A stretch of 64,000 nt of DNA from Mesotaenium endlicherianum. Taxonomy: Eukaryota > Streptophyta > Zygnematophyceae > Zygnematales > Mesotaeniaceae. The stretch lies in contig WELA01006130.1 in the NCBI GenBank assembly GCA_009602735.1, positions 541,714-605,713 on the forward strand. Reading direction: 5' to 3'. Numbering within the stretch: the first letter of the stretch is position 1; each line of letters begins with the position of its first letter. Positions 44,515 through 56,599 of the stretch are shown piece after piece. The notes below the pieces were generated by a model. It searched no databases, was not told the DNA's origin, and saw only the letters and a program-made list of their open reading frames with translations. Both the position numbers and the translations under genes were made by a program.

Positions 44515-47500
44515 TGTTATGACTCATTAGGTCGGGGCCGTTGCACCAAACCGAGCTACACGTGTGTGAACCTTCATCCTAGGAAGGCCGACTTTGACTT
44601 GACTTTACACATCCATATGTTGACCTTTTAGAAGTCAATAATGCCAGCTGTAAGCCACAGAGTTATCATTAAAGCTTACACTTTTACCTCTTGTGTTTTC
44701 GGGACCATTGAGTCTCTCTCTTGTGAAGAGCAAGACCTCCCGGCTTCCAGTCACTTGAAGAACTTCACAAGTGGTGAGCAAAGACACAGCTTAAACCCTG
44801 CCATAGAACTACTCTTGAAGATCATGATGTGCTTCCAGTGATCTTTTGAGCCAGACTTCATTAGTTGTTTTCCTACCAGATTACAGTCTTGAAGTGCTCG
44901 ATCTGGAGAGTACACGCTCCCTACTTCTAAAAAGATATCTCTTTGCCAGCAAGCAATTAGAGTCTTCAGCGTATGCCTACTTGTAGTGGGGCTATCTTAT
45001 CAGCCTTACTACAAAGGGGTTAGTGGCGAGGACTCAAACTCAGATCTCAATACTATCACTAATCCTCTGAGGAGGAGCTCCCGGTGTCCCCTCAACCTAC
45101 GGTCGTCCGCGAGCCACCGCCGCAGTGGACTCACTATGATCCCTCGTACTCCATGGCAGGTGACCAGGATACAAAGATAGACAGGGCCTCCCTCTTTCGC
45201 TTCAGCAATAGACCAGGCACGTGCGATCTGGACGGCACTATCTCTGAGTTCAAGGTTGACTTCAGGAACGCTAAGCTCAAGACGCCCGCGCTCACTAAGC
45301 GCCAGGTATTTGGCACGCTCATGCGTTACCTTCTCTACGAGGCTCGTGACACCTACCGAGAAAAAGGCAGCCGAGATCCTCACGCGCACGGAGCTGGTGG
45401 GCGACGTTCAGACCCCACTAGCTGATCTGCGCACGAGGGAGCGACAAAAAATACAGCCTTCTGCTGCCGACTGCCAGCAGCAGGTTCCAGCTGCTGGCGC
45501 CACGTGGCACGTGTACGGCGTCTGAAGCGCCACGCGCAGGCACCGGCATCACAGCCCGCGGCCAGGCGCCAGGGACGGCGCAGCAAGGTCCGTTCCGGCG
45601 TCCCTGCCTCCTTGCCTCGGCTATTTCACCCTGCGCACTTACGCATAACTGCTGCTTCCGCGTGTCGCCACTTAGCACGCGCACATGGCCCGGCCCAACC
45701 GGCACGCAGTTAGCAGAGGGAATCGACATTGCCCATCATGGGGGGCCGGGCATCCTTGTATTTGCCATGCGACCCGACCCTCGGGGAGCCATCGCACGGC
45801 TTGCGCACGACGTAGCTCAGCCAGGGCTTAAACCCTGGCTACGCCCAAAACCCTGACGCCTGCGCAATTTGCGCTGCCGAGGCTGCGCAGAGTTCACTCG
45901 CTCGTAAGAGGGCCGCCCGAGCATCACACGAGGCCTCCGTAGGCAAGTGCGCCGACGGATTGGCAGACCGCCTAGTCCGCCTCAAGGTCAACCCTGGAGC
46001 TCCACCTGGCGGCCCAGCAGAGGTCCCTCTGGACCCTGCAGCCGTGCCAACGCCTTGGCCAATCCCTACAGAGGCGCCCATCCTCGTCTGGGCGCTAGCG
46101 CCACCACCACCACCACATTCTTCACTAGCAGCTTCGCTCGCAGCGGCGCCAGTCGCACCAGAGGCAACGACCGCGCCGTCCAAGGCGCTAGTATGCAGCG
46201 CACGGACACGGTCACTTGGTAGTGGTCCGACAGTTCACGGGCTGCCTCGTGAGCGCACGCTCGTGGCAACTGCTGGGCGAGCAGCAGCCGCACCCAAGCG
46301 CAACGGGCCCAACCAGGGACGCTGTAAGGAGGCAGCCCCGCGTCTGCCTCGCTCCTTGCGCGTGTTGGATCCGCCAGAGACGCCAGACACTCCAACACCG
46401 CACGCACTTGCCTCTCCGATGTTGACGGTGTAGCTCAGCGCTGAGGTGCTATCGCTCGCACTGCACCGCATGCAGGCGGTGTCTTTCGCTCAGCTCGCGT
46501 AACGCTAGAGACGACCCGACAAGCCGCTTCACGCGCTCCGGGTTCCCGCACAGGCAATAATGGGCCGATTGCACGAGCTTCTACTGCAATGCTCTCTACT
46601 CCCGCTCGACCCCCGCCCAAGCGCAGGTTGATCTGCAGCCCTAACGCTGCGTTTCTGGACAGCGGGCAAGGGATTTTTTTGGTCAACAAGCAGGCCCCTT
46701 AGCGCATTATGTTCGACACCGATGCACAGCCGGTCTTGATCAACCACAGCCATCTCCGGCAGTTGGGCCTCTCCTCAGCCGACCTGGAGGATTTGCCCAT
46801 GCAGATCAACACTGCAGCTAGCACATCCAAGTCAGTGACGGGGCGCACCCGGCTGGCGCTCGTCTTCACCTTTCGGCCGGGGACCAAGGATGAGACGACA
46901 ATCCATTGTCATGCACTCGTGACGCGCTCTGACACCTTCGACGTCCTCTTGGGGCAAGATGTGCTTTTTCCCATTGGAGCCGCGGTGGATAACTGGACGG
47001 AGCGGGCACACTATTGGCCTGACCGGCGTACGGGAGGCACGCGCACGGCCTCATTGCCGCTGGACATTCTGGACCGGCAACCCACGTCAACAGCCCTCTA
47101 CAATTTCATGGCGCTCGGCGACGATGGTCACCGGCTTGGCGTCACCCAAACGTACAAGGGCGGCTCAGAGGATGACGACGTTTCCGTCGGGGCGAACCTG
47201 CTCCAGAGTCAAGACGAGAAGCCTGAGTTATCAAGCGCAGAGCTCCACCTCTCTCCACAGGAGCAGGCGGAGCTATTGACAGCGCAAACTTGAGAATTCG
47301 TGCACATTTACGCAACGCAACAAGCCGTGATGCGCCAGATGATAGCAGCGACAACCACCGCCGCCGACGCCGCTACCGCAGCAGTGGCCACGGCCGCTAG
47401 AGCCCATGAGCTCCTCGGAGCCGCTGCAGACACCGCCCAACCGTCCGCTCCTGAGCCTCCTCCGCTCGAGAAGGCACGCTCACCCAACGCACAATCCAAC

Positions 47501-48180
47501 ATCCGCCTCCGACAGGAGGTGCCGGTAGGCGTGGCCACGCAATTTCAAATGGCTTCCCAGCCACCTTCGCCATGGTTGCACACGGACGGCACCTTCCGCC
47601 ATACGATTGCCTTGGAGGAGGAGGCCATGCGCCAAGCCGCCGACCCGATGACAAACAACGAGTTGTACAAGCGCGCACCAGAGGAGTCCTACAAGGAGCC
47701 AATTTGGTTGCAGGCTCGGCTCGTCACGCCCGTTGCTCGTCGTAGGCCCATAGGGCCCCCAGGCCTCAGCATGTTGACAGGACCCTCAGGCTTTGACAGG
47801 CCTGTCGGCCCGCCAGGGTTCAGTCATTCTTCATCCGTCGACCCGCGTTTGCCCAGTCTGGCGAGGCCTATCGTTGTGCAACAGGCCCCCGGTGCCGGCC
47901 CGAGCATGATTGCTTGATCAACGCCAGCTGCCGCGAGCTTACGCATCTGCTGTACGGCGGAGATGCCAGTGATGTCCGGTGCAGCGTCCGCGCGTTTCCC
48001 GCCGCTATCTCTGCCACCTCCGGCACTGGCAACGAGGCAGCCCGCGCGGTGGCCAACGCACCTAGCACAGCCATGACCGCCGTGCTCATTGTGCGCTCTG
48101 TCATCCGTCCAGAGCCAGGACATAGCCTGCGCGGTAGAATGCGAGCTGTCACCCTGCCACAGCTCAGACGCAACCCGTGC
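44515..48180 (+). mobile_element. G2: G-family 5' LTR, gag piece and protease
   Basis: Starts TGTTATGACTCATTAGG, matching the start of the G1 LTR read on the minus strand, and shares the LTR and leader with G3. Gag begins near 44971 (LSYQPYYKGVSGEDSNSDLN; G3: RAYQPYYEGVSEEDSDSNLS). An Ala/Pro-rich tract and a protease (46709 onward) follow. It ends at about 48180 where an A-family piece begins, so neither methyltransferase nor pol is present. Broken in several places. Confidence 0.75.
46640..47293 (+). pseudogene. G2 retroviral-type protease
   Basis: MFDTDAQPVLINHSHLRQLG and TFDVLLGQDVLFPIGAAVDN match the G3 protease (MFDTGAQPVLIS, FDVLLGQDVLFPIGAAVDNW). Followed by a helical, Ala/Gln-rich tail (EQAELLTAQT) shared with G3. 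Confidence 0.7.
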
Positions 48181-49911
48181 AGCAAGAGCATCATACTCAT
48201 CCTCATACTCATCACTTTGATCGTCCTCAGCCTGATCTCCTTCAACTGCATTGTAGGAACAGTTTGGCTTTTTGACAATTTTAGTCACTAAAGCATTACT
48301 CTGGCGCTTGTGATTAAACTGCTGCTGATCCCAGGCATCAGCATCCTGGATCAAGTCCAATTTCTTATATTTCTTCTCAATTTAATGACCTGAGACCTTG
48401 GACTTCAAGCCATACCTGAAGTACGCTATCCTACACCGCTCCGGCAATTCTGGCTGCTTCATCATGTTCTCCTGGAAATTTTGAGCAAATTATCTCAGCA
48501 ACTGAAGTGGTCCGCTTCAGTGTCAAGAAGGTCATTGCATAGATAGTTGTTTCCTGCTGATTGATAACATCAAACTTCTCATGCAGCTTCTTGATGAACT
48601 CTACCCAAGTAGGGTCACAAAGTTTTTGCCTTACGCACTTCTTTCCAGTTGAGCCACCAGTCTCCTGCACTGCCTCTCAATAGAGCACCAATGTGCTTGA
48701 CTTTCTTGTAGTCCTGTAATTTTGGGTAGTTCTCTAGCCACTGCTCAACATCGGCGAGAAACTTGATCAGGTAGTACTTTTGTTTCTCTCAGGGTCATAG
48801 TCCTGAGGAGGTTTTGGCTCAGGCTTACTCGGCCCTCTGCCACCACCACCAGTGGTTTGAGAACCCAGATGGTCTCTGTCACGCAGCAATGCCATCATGA
48901 TCCTCTTGTCCTCTTGTTGGGACTGATACCTGCTCGCCATTTGCGATTGCATTTGCACAAATAATGCTCCCAGATCTACATTCTGAGGTGGTAGCCCAGC
49001 AAACGCAGCAGTAGCAACATTAGCACAATTTGTAGCAGCTTCGGCATTTCCGACTGCTGCCGCTCCGGCTATGCCTGTTGCACTCAATTGTCTGCAAATC
49101 TGAGAGAGAGGTATAACAGTAAGCATAGCAGGAGGTTGGTTTTGAAGATTGGCCCTCTCTACCATCTGCTCTTCCACCGTCCTTTCGTTAGGGGCCCTCT
49201 TGTTTACTGCTTCTTCTACCTCCTTGGCTAAACGCTCATCCTCAGCAAGCTCAGCTTCTAACGCGGCAAGAGCTGCTGTCTCCTCTGCAGCTTCTCTGGC
49301 TCCTGCATCATGCAGCGTTTCTAAGTAGGTACAGGGTCCAAAGACGCGGCTTTCGTCTTGCCCATCCTCAATGTTATCATTGCCCTCACCCTCCATTTCA
49401 CGAGGGCTGCTAGCTTGAGACCTAGTTCTTACCATACAAGACGACTGTGATAACCAGCTTCGATACCACTGAAGTGAATCGACTTACCAATAGGCAATTA
49501 ACAGTTAATAAAAGATCTTTATATTAGCAAGTAATCTTCATAGTATTTTTGATTAACTGATCTAACAGCAAAAGACAATACACTAGCAGAAAACAATACT
49601 CATAAGTCAAATGCACGTTAACGAGCATCAATCATGCAATCAGTAAACTTGTACATAAGCAAAGTTAGAAGGCATTTCGCATCAATGGCTTCTCGCCTTG
49701 GATTTAGATAGTTCTTAGTAAGCTGTACCAGAGAGTTGGCCTCGTTTTTGAATGCCGAAATCGAGAGCAATATCTAGGATATGTACATGGAATGAGTTAT
49801 TATTCAACGGCAAGTGCGATGGCATCACCTACCCGGAAGTTAACCACGCTGGTAGGACCTCGGCTAACCAAATCCACAGCCATCTCCCATCATCCCGAAT
49901 CGCCATCTAGC
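48181..49911 (-). mobile_element. gag: A-family piece, minus strand: LTR, primer site, gag
   Basis: The LTR part is 49470-49911 and the primer site TGGTATCGAAGC about 49457-49468. Gag starts at 49435 with MVRTRSQASSPREMEGEGND and runs to about 48180 ([34 protein letters not shown]). Inserted in or joined to G2. Its LTR stops at TTAA (49912-49915), where P3 starts. Broken. Confidence 0.8.
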
Positions 49912-49915
49912 TTAA

Positions 49916-51871
49916 CACTAGATGGCCCGAAGCACCAAATCTGATGCAACTCACAGATTCTCATGCATCTACTTGCTCCCCTTGCTACCTCTGTATCGTT
50001 CTTGATATTTATTAGTTTTTATTGACATCAATCTTAAAAGGTGGGCTATACCGCCAAGTGTCCGCCATTAAATATACAGGTGAAAGCAACAAAATGCGTA
50101 CAAGTTGTGCACATTATCGTACGGTGCTAATTTTCATTTTGATGAAAAAAACAAACCGAAAAGAAGGCTAACAGCCTTCATTTTTCGCGAGCTTTCGTCC
50201 GCAATGGATGCCTCTGAATGTTCATTAGATGCACTTTTAGAAGCTAAGATTTTGGTTCCCATTGCTCACTTCGGTACTGCATGGGCGAATGAGAAGTTTG
50301 ATGCTTATTGGGATGAGTTGTCGATAGAGGGAGTGGTGAAGAAGCGGGTGGTGGGGAAAAGGAAGGAGGGTTGTGTGTACTTTGTCTATGACAAGAGTAA
50401 ACAGAGATTTTTAGAGTCTTTCGTAAGAGAGTACCTTCGCAAAGAGTCTAAGACACTTCATGAATTTTGTGAGGGTGTGTACTCGCGGAAAGATGAGGAG
50501 GAAGAACCGGAAAAAGAGGTTGTGAAGGAAGATGACCGTAGGTCATCATACCAAGTGTTTGAGACCCCTTTGGTGCCTCATAAACTAGATATGGAGCAGT
50601 AGGATTCTCAATCTAGCATAGATGATAGCCAGCTCTCATTTAAGAGAAGGAAGAGGGGTCGGCTTGTGGGTTCAAACAAGATAGCAGCTCCTTCCGCTCA
50701 GAGTAAGTTCATGTTTGAAGGGTCCCCTCTCCCAACAAAAAAAGGAAAGGAGCCCAAGATAGACTCTGATTCTAGCCCTAAGAGTAGCAGCAGCAGTGAT
50801 GAGGAAGACAGCTTGTCTTTCAAGGAGGAAGAGGAGGTGCCTCTTGCTCCCACCATGCTGGAGGAGGAGGAGGAGGCAAAGGAGGAGTATAAAGAAATAT
50901 GGGATTGGAAAGAGCCAGCCCGCGGAGACACCTGCCACCTGCCAGGTGAACTTACTGTAGCCTAGCACTACACATCACCATGGCTTGCAGGGCATTCCAG
51001 ACAGGAGATTTATAGCTTTGAGGCCCTTTGGGATCTTCTATCTATTCATGCCCATTGCATTCTTTCAGCAGCTTGTCTTGGAGACAAACAATTATGCATC
51101 ACGGCATCCTGTCAGAGGCTGTCACATGCACAGAGATGGTTGTTTTCATGGGCACTGCATGGCTATGGGCTTGCAGGGATTGCCAAGACTGAGGAGTTAC
51201 TGGCAGAAGAGTTTGAAAGGACCTATAACACTTCCTAGTTTTGGCTAATTCATGAGAGAGAATAGGTTCAAAGAGATTAGAAGATTCTTCCATCTCAAAG
51301 ACAATAGACAAAGTTTGCATTCCTCCAAACTCTAATGAAGCAGATTCTAGTGGAGTGTCGACAAGGGTTGTGGCAGCCCAGCCTACAAAAGAAGGAAGGT
51401 TCAATGGCAGGCACTTTCCAGCAGAGGTAGAGAAGAGATACTATTGCGTCGTGTGTGTTGCCGGTACTTTTGGGCATCGTGCCAATAGGAAGAGAGCTGG
51501 GTATAGTGACTACAAGTGCTTGCAGTGCAATATCTATTTGTGTGCCGCCCTTTGCTTCTAGACCTACCATACAACCAGAGAGACCCCCCATCTTGATGTT
51601 GGACCAAAGAGAGAGAAGAGAAAATAAAGAGACATTCAGGCGAGATGTCGAAGAAACTTGTGCATTTTGTTATAAGCTACTATCAAATGTGTACTAAAGC
51701 TGTAAGAATTAAGAGGGTATGAGACTCATGTGCTGATGTGACTATATTTGATTATATTTTGTGGTTTTTTGAATCTTAAAATATTGCAAACTTTGCCCTT
51801 GAACTGATAATATTTGACTTATTTAATACATTACTCATAATTAAAACTACAAAGAATACGCTTCCGAAAGG
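49916..51871 (+). mobile_element. P3: piggyBac-type DNA transposon, defective
   Basis: Begins with CACTAGATGG directly after TTAA (49912-49915) inside an A-family LTR. It encodes the two ends of a piggyBac-type transposase (50204-51700). The right terminus was not identified; G3 sequence begins at about 51872. P1 and P2 share its terminal sequence. Confidence 0.65.
50204..51700 (+). pseudogene. P3 piggyBac-like transposase, catalytic core missing
   Basis: Starts MDASECSLDALLEAKILVPI (the upstream ATG at 50105 is not matched in P1). The N-terminal domain is followed by an acidic Ser/Glu-rich linker ending WDWKEPARG, then PDRRFIALRPFG and QLVLETNNYASRH (50985-51105), and FMRENRFKEIRRFFHLKDNR (about 51247-51306), both hallmark piggyBac blocks. 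The Cys-rich C-terminal finger follows almost at once, YYCVVCVAGTFGHR and YKCLQCNIYLCAALCF (51440-51560). The stretch between, which holds the catalytic aspartates, is absent, and the frame shifts at least twice. It cannot have made an active enzyme. Confidence 0.75.
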
Positions 51872-52640
51872 TGTCAGAGCACTTGATTTTACGCATCCAT
51901 ATGTTGATCTTTTCTAGATTTCCAAGTTACCAAAGTGTAGCGCATTGAAGCATCTTCCGAATGGCACCCGTTTCGCCTTATTTGCTTAATTATCGAGCGA
52001 GATAGACGCAATCTAGTCCGCACCCCTTCCGGCACCTAGCAGAGTCACACCAAATGGCCAACTTGTGACTCCATGCACCCAAAGGTGACAAGGTTGACTA
52101 TTCGTGATTCCAAGGACCCCTAGCTTTGTGCGCACAAATCTGCGAGCCCTTTAGACTACATAAGTCTTGCATTTCCATAGTATAAGTGCATCATTGAGGC
52201 TATAACTTGGTGACTGCATCACCTACCTCTAGAGGAAGCTTCCTCAAGAACCTGATTCAATTTCGAGGCACTATCAAGGTAGAACTACCCAAGGTAAGCT
52301 CCACCAATGCTTTGATTGGTTTGAGTTATGCTTAGCCTATAGGAGTGCTAGTACATGCCTTGTACACAATCGTGGACATAGGAGAGCCTCCTAGAGTGAC
52401 TACATGCATTGGATCCACCGCATACGACGCCGGGTTTCCAGGAGTATAAGTGCTAGAGATGTCCCTAGAGGAACATCTTTTTAGAAGTCCCATTATGCCA
52501 GTTGTAAGTCACAGATATTATCAATAAAGCTCACATTTTTATCTCTTGTGTTTTCAGGACCACTTAGTCTCTCTCTTGTGAAGAGCTAGCCTTGCTGGCT
52601 TCCAGTCACTAGAAGAAATTCACAAGTGGTGAGCAAAGTC
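51872..52640 (+). repeat. G3 5' LTR region
   Basis: Starts TGTCAGAGCAC. Shares long runs with 3520-4290 on the opposite strand and with 44580-44760. The final 92 bases of the G1 LTR are not found here; a different sequence follows TGTGAAGAG, so the LTR end differs between copies. Confidence 0.6.
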
Positions 52641-52821
52641 ACAGCTTCTACCCTCTGCCATAGGACTACTCTTGAAGATCATGATGTGCTTCCAGTGGGC
52701 CAGACTTCATTAGTTGTTTTCCTACCAGATTACAGTCTTGAGGTGCTCACTCTGGAGAGTACACACTCCTTACTTCTAAAAAGATATCTCTTTGCCTGTA
52801 CGCAATTAGAATGTTCAGCGT

Positions 52822-53739
52822 ATGCCTACCCGTAGTGGGCGTGCTTACCAGCCTTACTACGAAGGGGTTAGTGAAGAAGACTCAGACTCCAATCTTAGTG
52901 TTGTCATTGAACCCTCTAGAGGGGAGCAGCCAGCACTCGTACTTTTTGTGATTGTCTCTGAGCCATCCTCCCAGTGGGCTCACCACGATTCTCGGTATCC
53001 CATGGCAGGTGACCACGAGGTCAAGGCTGACAGGTCCTCCCTCTTCCGCTTCAGCGGCAGACCAAGAACTTGTGATCTGGACGACACAATCTCAGAGTTC
53101 GAGGCTGAGTTCGTGACCGCGAGGCTTAAGACGCCCGCACTCACTAAGCGTGACGTGTTATATACGCTCATGCGCTATCTCCTCTACGAGGCCCGTGATA
53201 CCTTCCGTGAGAAGAGTGACGAGATCCACGCACGCACAAAGCCTGTGGGTGAACCCCCGGTAGAGACCCCCCTCGCTGATCTGGTCAAGGCCTTCTGGGA
53301 CGTCTTTAGGAAGGAGTTCCAGGCCGCGACCAAAGAGAAGGTGTACGAGCTGCACCACTTCTTCCGCCGCAAGAACAAGACGATCCGCATGATGTACCGC
53401 CGCTTGACGCACCTTCTTCGAGACGTTGGCACTGTCACTGACCAGGAGGCAGCGGAGATCTTCTTGCGCGTCGTAGAGCCACGTTTGAGGGAGCGAGCCA
53501 TGGCTCCTCTCATCTTCCACATCGACTCCGAGTACTCGCTAGAGGACGCTTACCTCTCAGTCGAGAAGCAGAGCTTGGCCGCCACACGGAGCAACATTAG
53601 CGACCGTGTAGGCCTCGCATCCACGGGCGTACGCCAGGAGTCTTTGGTGCTGCCATCCACAACGATGCGTCCTGCTCCGGCTCGCCAGCCCCAGCAGCAG
53701 CAGCAGCTCCAGCGCTCTCAGCTGTCCCAGCAGACCTAG
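52822..53739 (+). CDS. gag: G3 Gag, capsid part
   Basis: 305 codons from MPTRSGRAYQPYYEG. A capsid-like helical region lies at about residues 70-255 (RTCDLDDTISEFEAEF, YTLMRYLLYEARDTFREK, FWDVFRKEFQAATKEKV, MMYRRLTHLLRDVG), then a Gln-rich end (RQPQQQQQLQRSQLSQQ). Related to G2 gag but not to the A, B or C gags by eye. The zinc-knuckle part follows separately. Confidence 0.75.
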   Translation: MPTRSGRAYQPYYEGVSEEDSDSNLSVVIEPSRGEQPALVLFVIVSEPSSQWAHHDSRYPMAGDHEVKADRSSLFRFSGRPRTCDLDDTISEFEAEFVTARLKTPALTKRDVLYTLMRYLLYEARDTFREKSDEIHARTKPVGEPPVETPLADLVKAFWDVFRKEFQAATKEKVYELHHFFRRKNKTIRMMYRRLTHLLRDVGTVTDQEAAEIFLRVVEPRLRERAMAPLIFHIDSEYSLEDAYLSVEKQSLAATRSNISDRVGLASTGVRQESLVLPSTTMRPAPARQPQQQQQLQRSQLSQQT

Positions 53740-53769
53740 CAGCGCGGGGCTCCGCGTGGCCGCATTTCC

Positions 53770-54267
53770 ATGGCCGCCACGACAAGCGATCCCAGTTGGT
53801 CTTGCGGGAAGACGGGCCACTCTCGCCAGAGCTGCACTATTGCGCAGAGTGGCAAGCCCGGTGACTGTACCTACTGTGGCAAGGCCAACCACCTGCAGAT
53901 TGTATGCCTGCAGAAGAAGCACGACGTCAAGAACAGACGCGCTCGTGACGGCCCTGCGCCCGCAGCAGGACTTCGGGGCATGCATAACCTTTGCACGGGT
54001 GGACGCCCCTCGATGACGGCAGCCACGGCCACGATGGACGCCGCACAGACTCTTGGAGTTGATTACTACAGTTTTGACGACGTCAGTGACGCCCTCGTGA
54101 AGGCCAATGAGGGGATTGCCAGACTCCGTGGTCTTGTCGCCGTCGACAGTTACGACGCATGCGGGGCCCTCTTCGCACGCGTTCCGCCGTCCGACGCTCT
54201 AGCTCCGACAGCTGGCGTCTGCGCAGCTCCTGCGCACAGTCACAATGCTGACACGTGGCAGCTCTAG
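53770..54267 (+). pseudogene. gag: G3 nucleocapsid zinc knuckles
   Basis: Two knuckle-like units near the start: SCGKTGHSRQSC and CTYCGKANHLQIVC; the second is a full CCHC. A conserved-looking stretch, TLGVDYYSFDDVSDALVKAN, follows. RNA-binding part of Gag. Confidence 0.65.
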
Positions 54268-54498
54268 AGACTGGGACCTGGCGCTACAGCAGCACTGCAG
54301 CCTCGCACGCGCTCGCCCCTCGACAGAGCTACGGCGACTAGCGTCGCAGACGTTTGCGCAGACGGATCTGCCAGACCTGCGCACGCTGCACCGATATCCA
54401 TCAGCAGTCGCTCCCCTCATCCTGTCAAGCTGCCAGGTGGCAAACTGCAGGCTCACGCGGCCCCGCCACCCTGCGTCACAGACATTGCAGCTCCCGAC

Positions 54499-56040
54499 GT
54501 GCCCCCCCACGGTCCGGCACACACGCCAGCACAGCCGCAGGCTTTAGCAGCCCCTCTGGCCTGTGCCGCTCTGCTGACGCCAGCAGTACTGCCGGCAGTC
54601 TGCTCATCAACGGCTGTCGCGACTGGGCGCGCTCGCCAGCTGAGTGGCACGATTGCAACACACACGGCTGCAGCACCCCTTGGCGTACGCGTCTCCAGCC
54701 TGTGCGCGGATCTACGCACCAGCCGGCAACGCCAAGATGATCGCCCCCTGTTGGCGGCTCCAAGCAGCAGGGTCCAGCAGGCGTCGACTCTTGCCGCGTG
54801 TCCGGCAGGCCAGGCCGCTCCTGTCGGCAGCCACGCGCACACTCGCGCTCTCACGCGTCCGCTCACACCGCACATGGGGGCGCGAGGCTTGCCGGGCAGC
54901 CAGCTACAAGATCGCAGCTCCGCAGCCATAGCAGCCGCTGCGCACGCCAGCTGCGCACACGTCCTTCCATGTGGCGTGCGCACGCAGCCCGGCAAGGCCA
55001 ACGCAGATTCCGCGGCCACGATCGCCATTCCAAGTCAGAGGGGGGCATCCCTGATTGTGCTGTGCGGCCAGATTGCCGTGCGGAGCGCCGATACCACGCT
55101 CACGGCTGCGCAAAGCCAGGGCTTAAACCCTGGCTGCGCACAAAACCCCCGCGTTGACGCAATTCGCGCTACGGGGGCTTCGGCGTACGCACGCGCCGGG
55201 GGGAGAGCGTCACGAGCGGCGTCCGAGGCAGCCGACATCGACCTGGATGTTGGATCGGCCACGCGCCCCCACAACCCTAGGCTCAATTGGGAGGCGCCAC
55301 TTGGCAGCCCCCAAGCAACCGCACCCGCGCCAGTCCTGGCAGCCGCGCCAGCGGCCATCGCACCTGACGCGTGCGCAGCTGGCGAGACCTTGCCTGACGG
55401 CAGCTGCACAACCGCGCATGCCTGCACACAATTGCACACCGTACTGCAAGGCTCGCTCAGCAGCCAGCCACCCGAACACCTCACGGCAGCCACGTCAGCA
55501 GCTACGTACAGCAGCTGTGCACACGTGCTGCCATTTGGCACGCGCACGCAGTTTGGCCCAGCTAGCGCAGATCTGGCAACCGCAACTGTCATCCCGAGTC
55601 AGGGGGCAACATTTCCGATCGCGTTGTGCGGTTGCATCTTTATTCGAAGCTGCGACGGCACGCACATGGCTGCGTACAGCCAGGGCTTAAACCTTGGCTG
55701 CACACAAAAACCTTGGGCCTGCATGATAAGCGTGGCGAGGGTCCCGGCGAGCGCGCGCGCTACCTGGAGGGCGCCACGTGCCTTGCTTGGGGTAGCCGAT
55801 ACCAACACCGGCCCCGGTCGGGCGACGCGACCTAGCAGGCCCAGAGGCGTTCTCGAAGCGCCACTTGTCAGCTTGCCAGTAGCCAAGCCTGCGCCAGCTC
55901 TGGCGTTCGCGGCAGCAGCAAAGGCGCCTGCGCCCGAAGCTGCGTTGGCATCCGCAGCCGCTCCGGCTGCGGCGCCAGCGTATGCCAAGGCACAAGAGCG
56001 CCAGCGCCGAGCGCTCCAGCGCCAGGTGCGCCCGCGCTAG
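54499..56040 (+). pseudogene. G3 Ala/Pro-rich tract with internal duplication
   Basis: A 513-codon frame with very high Ala, Pro, Arg and Ser content and no known domain. It contains two diverged copies of about 560 bases (54955 onward and 55516 onward); each includes a peptide like SQGLNPGCAQ and the inverted repeat described below. Several other frames are also open here, as expected in GC-rich DNA, so coding status is uncertain. G2 has one matching unit at about 45660-45870. Confidence 0.45.
55114..55135. repeat. Conserved inverted repeat in G tract
   Basis: AGCCAGGG, six bases CTTAAA, then CCCTGGCT: perfect 8-base arms. The same sequence stands at 45819-45840 in G2 and, with one change, at 55678-55699 in G3. 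Confidence 0.7.
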
Positions 56041-56599
56041 GAGCACCAGCGCCAGGTACGCCAGCGCCAGGTGTGCCAGCCGCTCTTTTGCCGGCTGTAC
56101 CAGCGGCTGCGCCTGCTGTTGCAGCCGTGTGCGGCCCCATTTTGGCTTGCTGCGCACGTACAGTACCACTTGGAGGCCGCACAGCAGACGGCAGCGCACG
56201 GCGCAAGCACGCTTTGGTGGCAGCCGGACGCCCAGCGGTGGCGCAAAAGAGCGCCGGCCAGATGAGGGGCGTCGCACGGAGGAGGCGCCGCGTTTGCCCC
56301 GCTCGTTCCGCGTGCTGGACACACCAGCAGCGCTAGTGGCCTTTGCGCCTCATGCGATGTCCTCGTCGATGACCACGGTGCAGCTCAGCGCCGAGGTCAT
56401 CTCGTTGGCGCTTCACCGCATGCCCGCGGTCTCCTTTGCGGAGCTTGGCGTGTCAATGGAGGCCACTCGGCAGGCGACCCAGCTACTGCTCCAGTCGAGC
56501 AGGGCCAGCCAGCGCGCCGCTGATGGCAGGCCAGCGTCAGACGCGGCAGCCGCGGTGCTCTCCGCGCCCGCGCGACCTGCGCATGAGCGCAGGATGATC

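Noticed and set aside
50666-50965. Independent acidic nuclear protein
   Set aside because: The acidic stretch with WDW lies between the N-terminal domain and the piggyBac blocks and has a counterpart in P1, so it is the transposase linker.
54453-55592. Long minus-strand open frames in the G3 Ala-rich tract
   Set aside because: Several frames are open at once because the DNA is GC-rich and short of stop codons; the plus-strand frame fits the gag and protease order and the minus frames have no motif.
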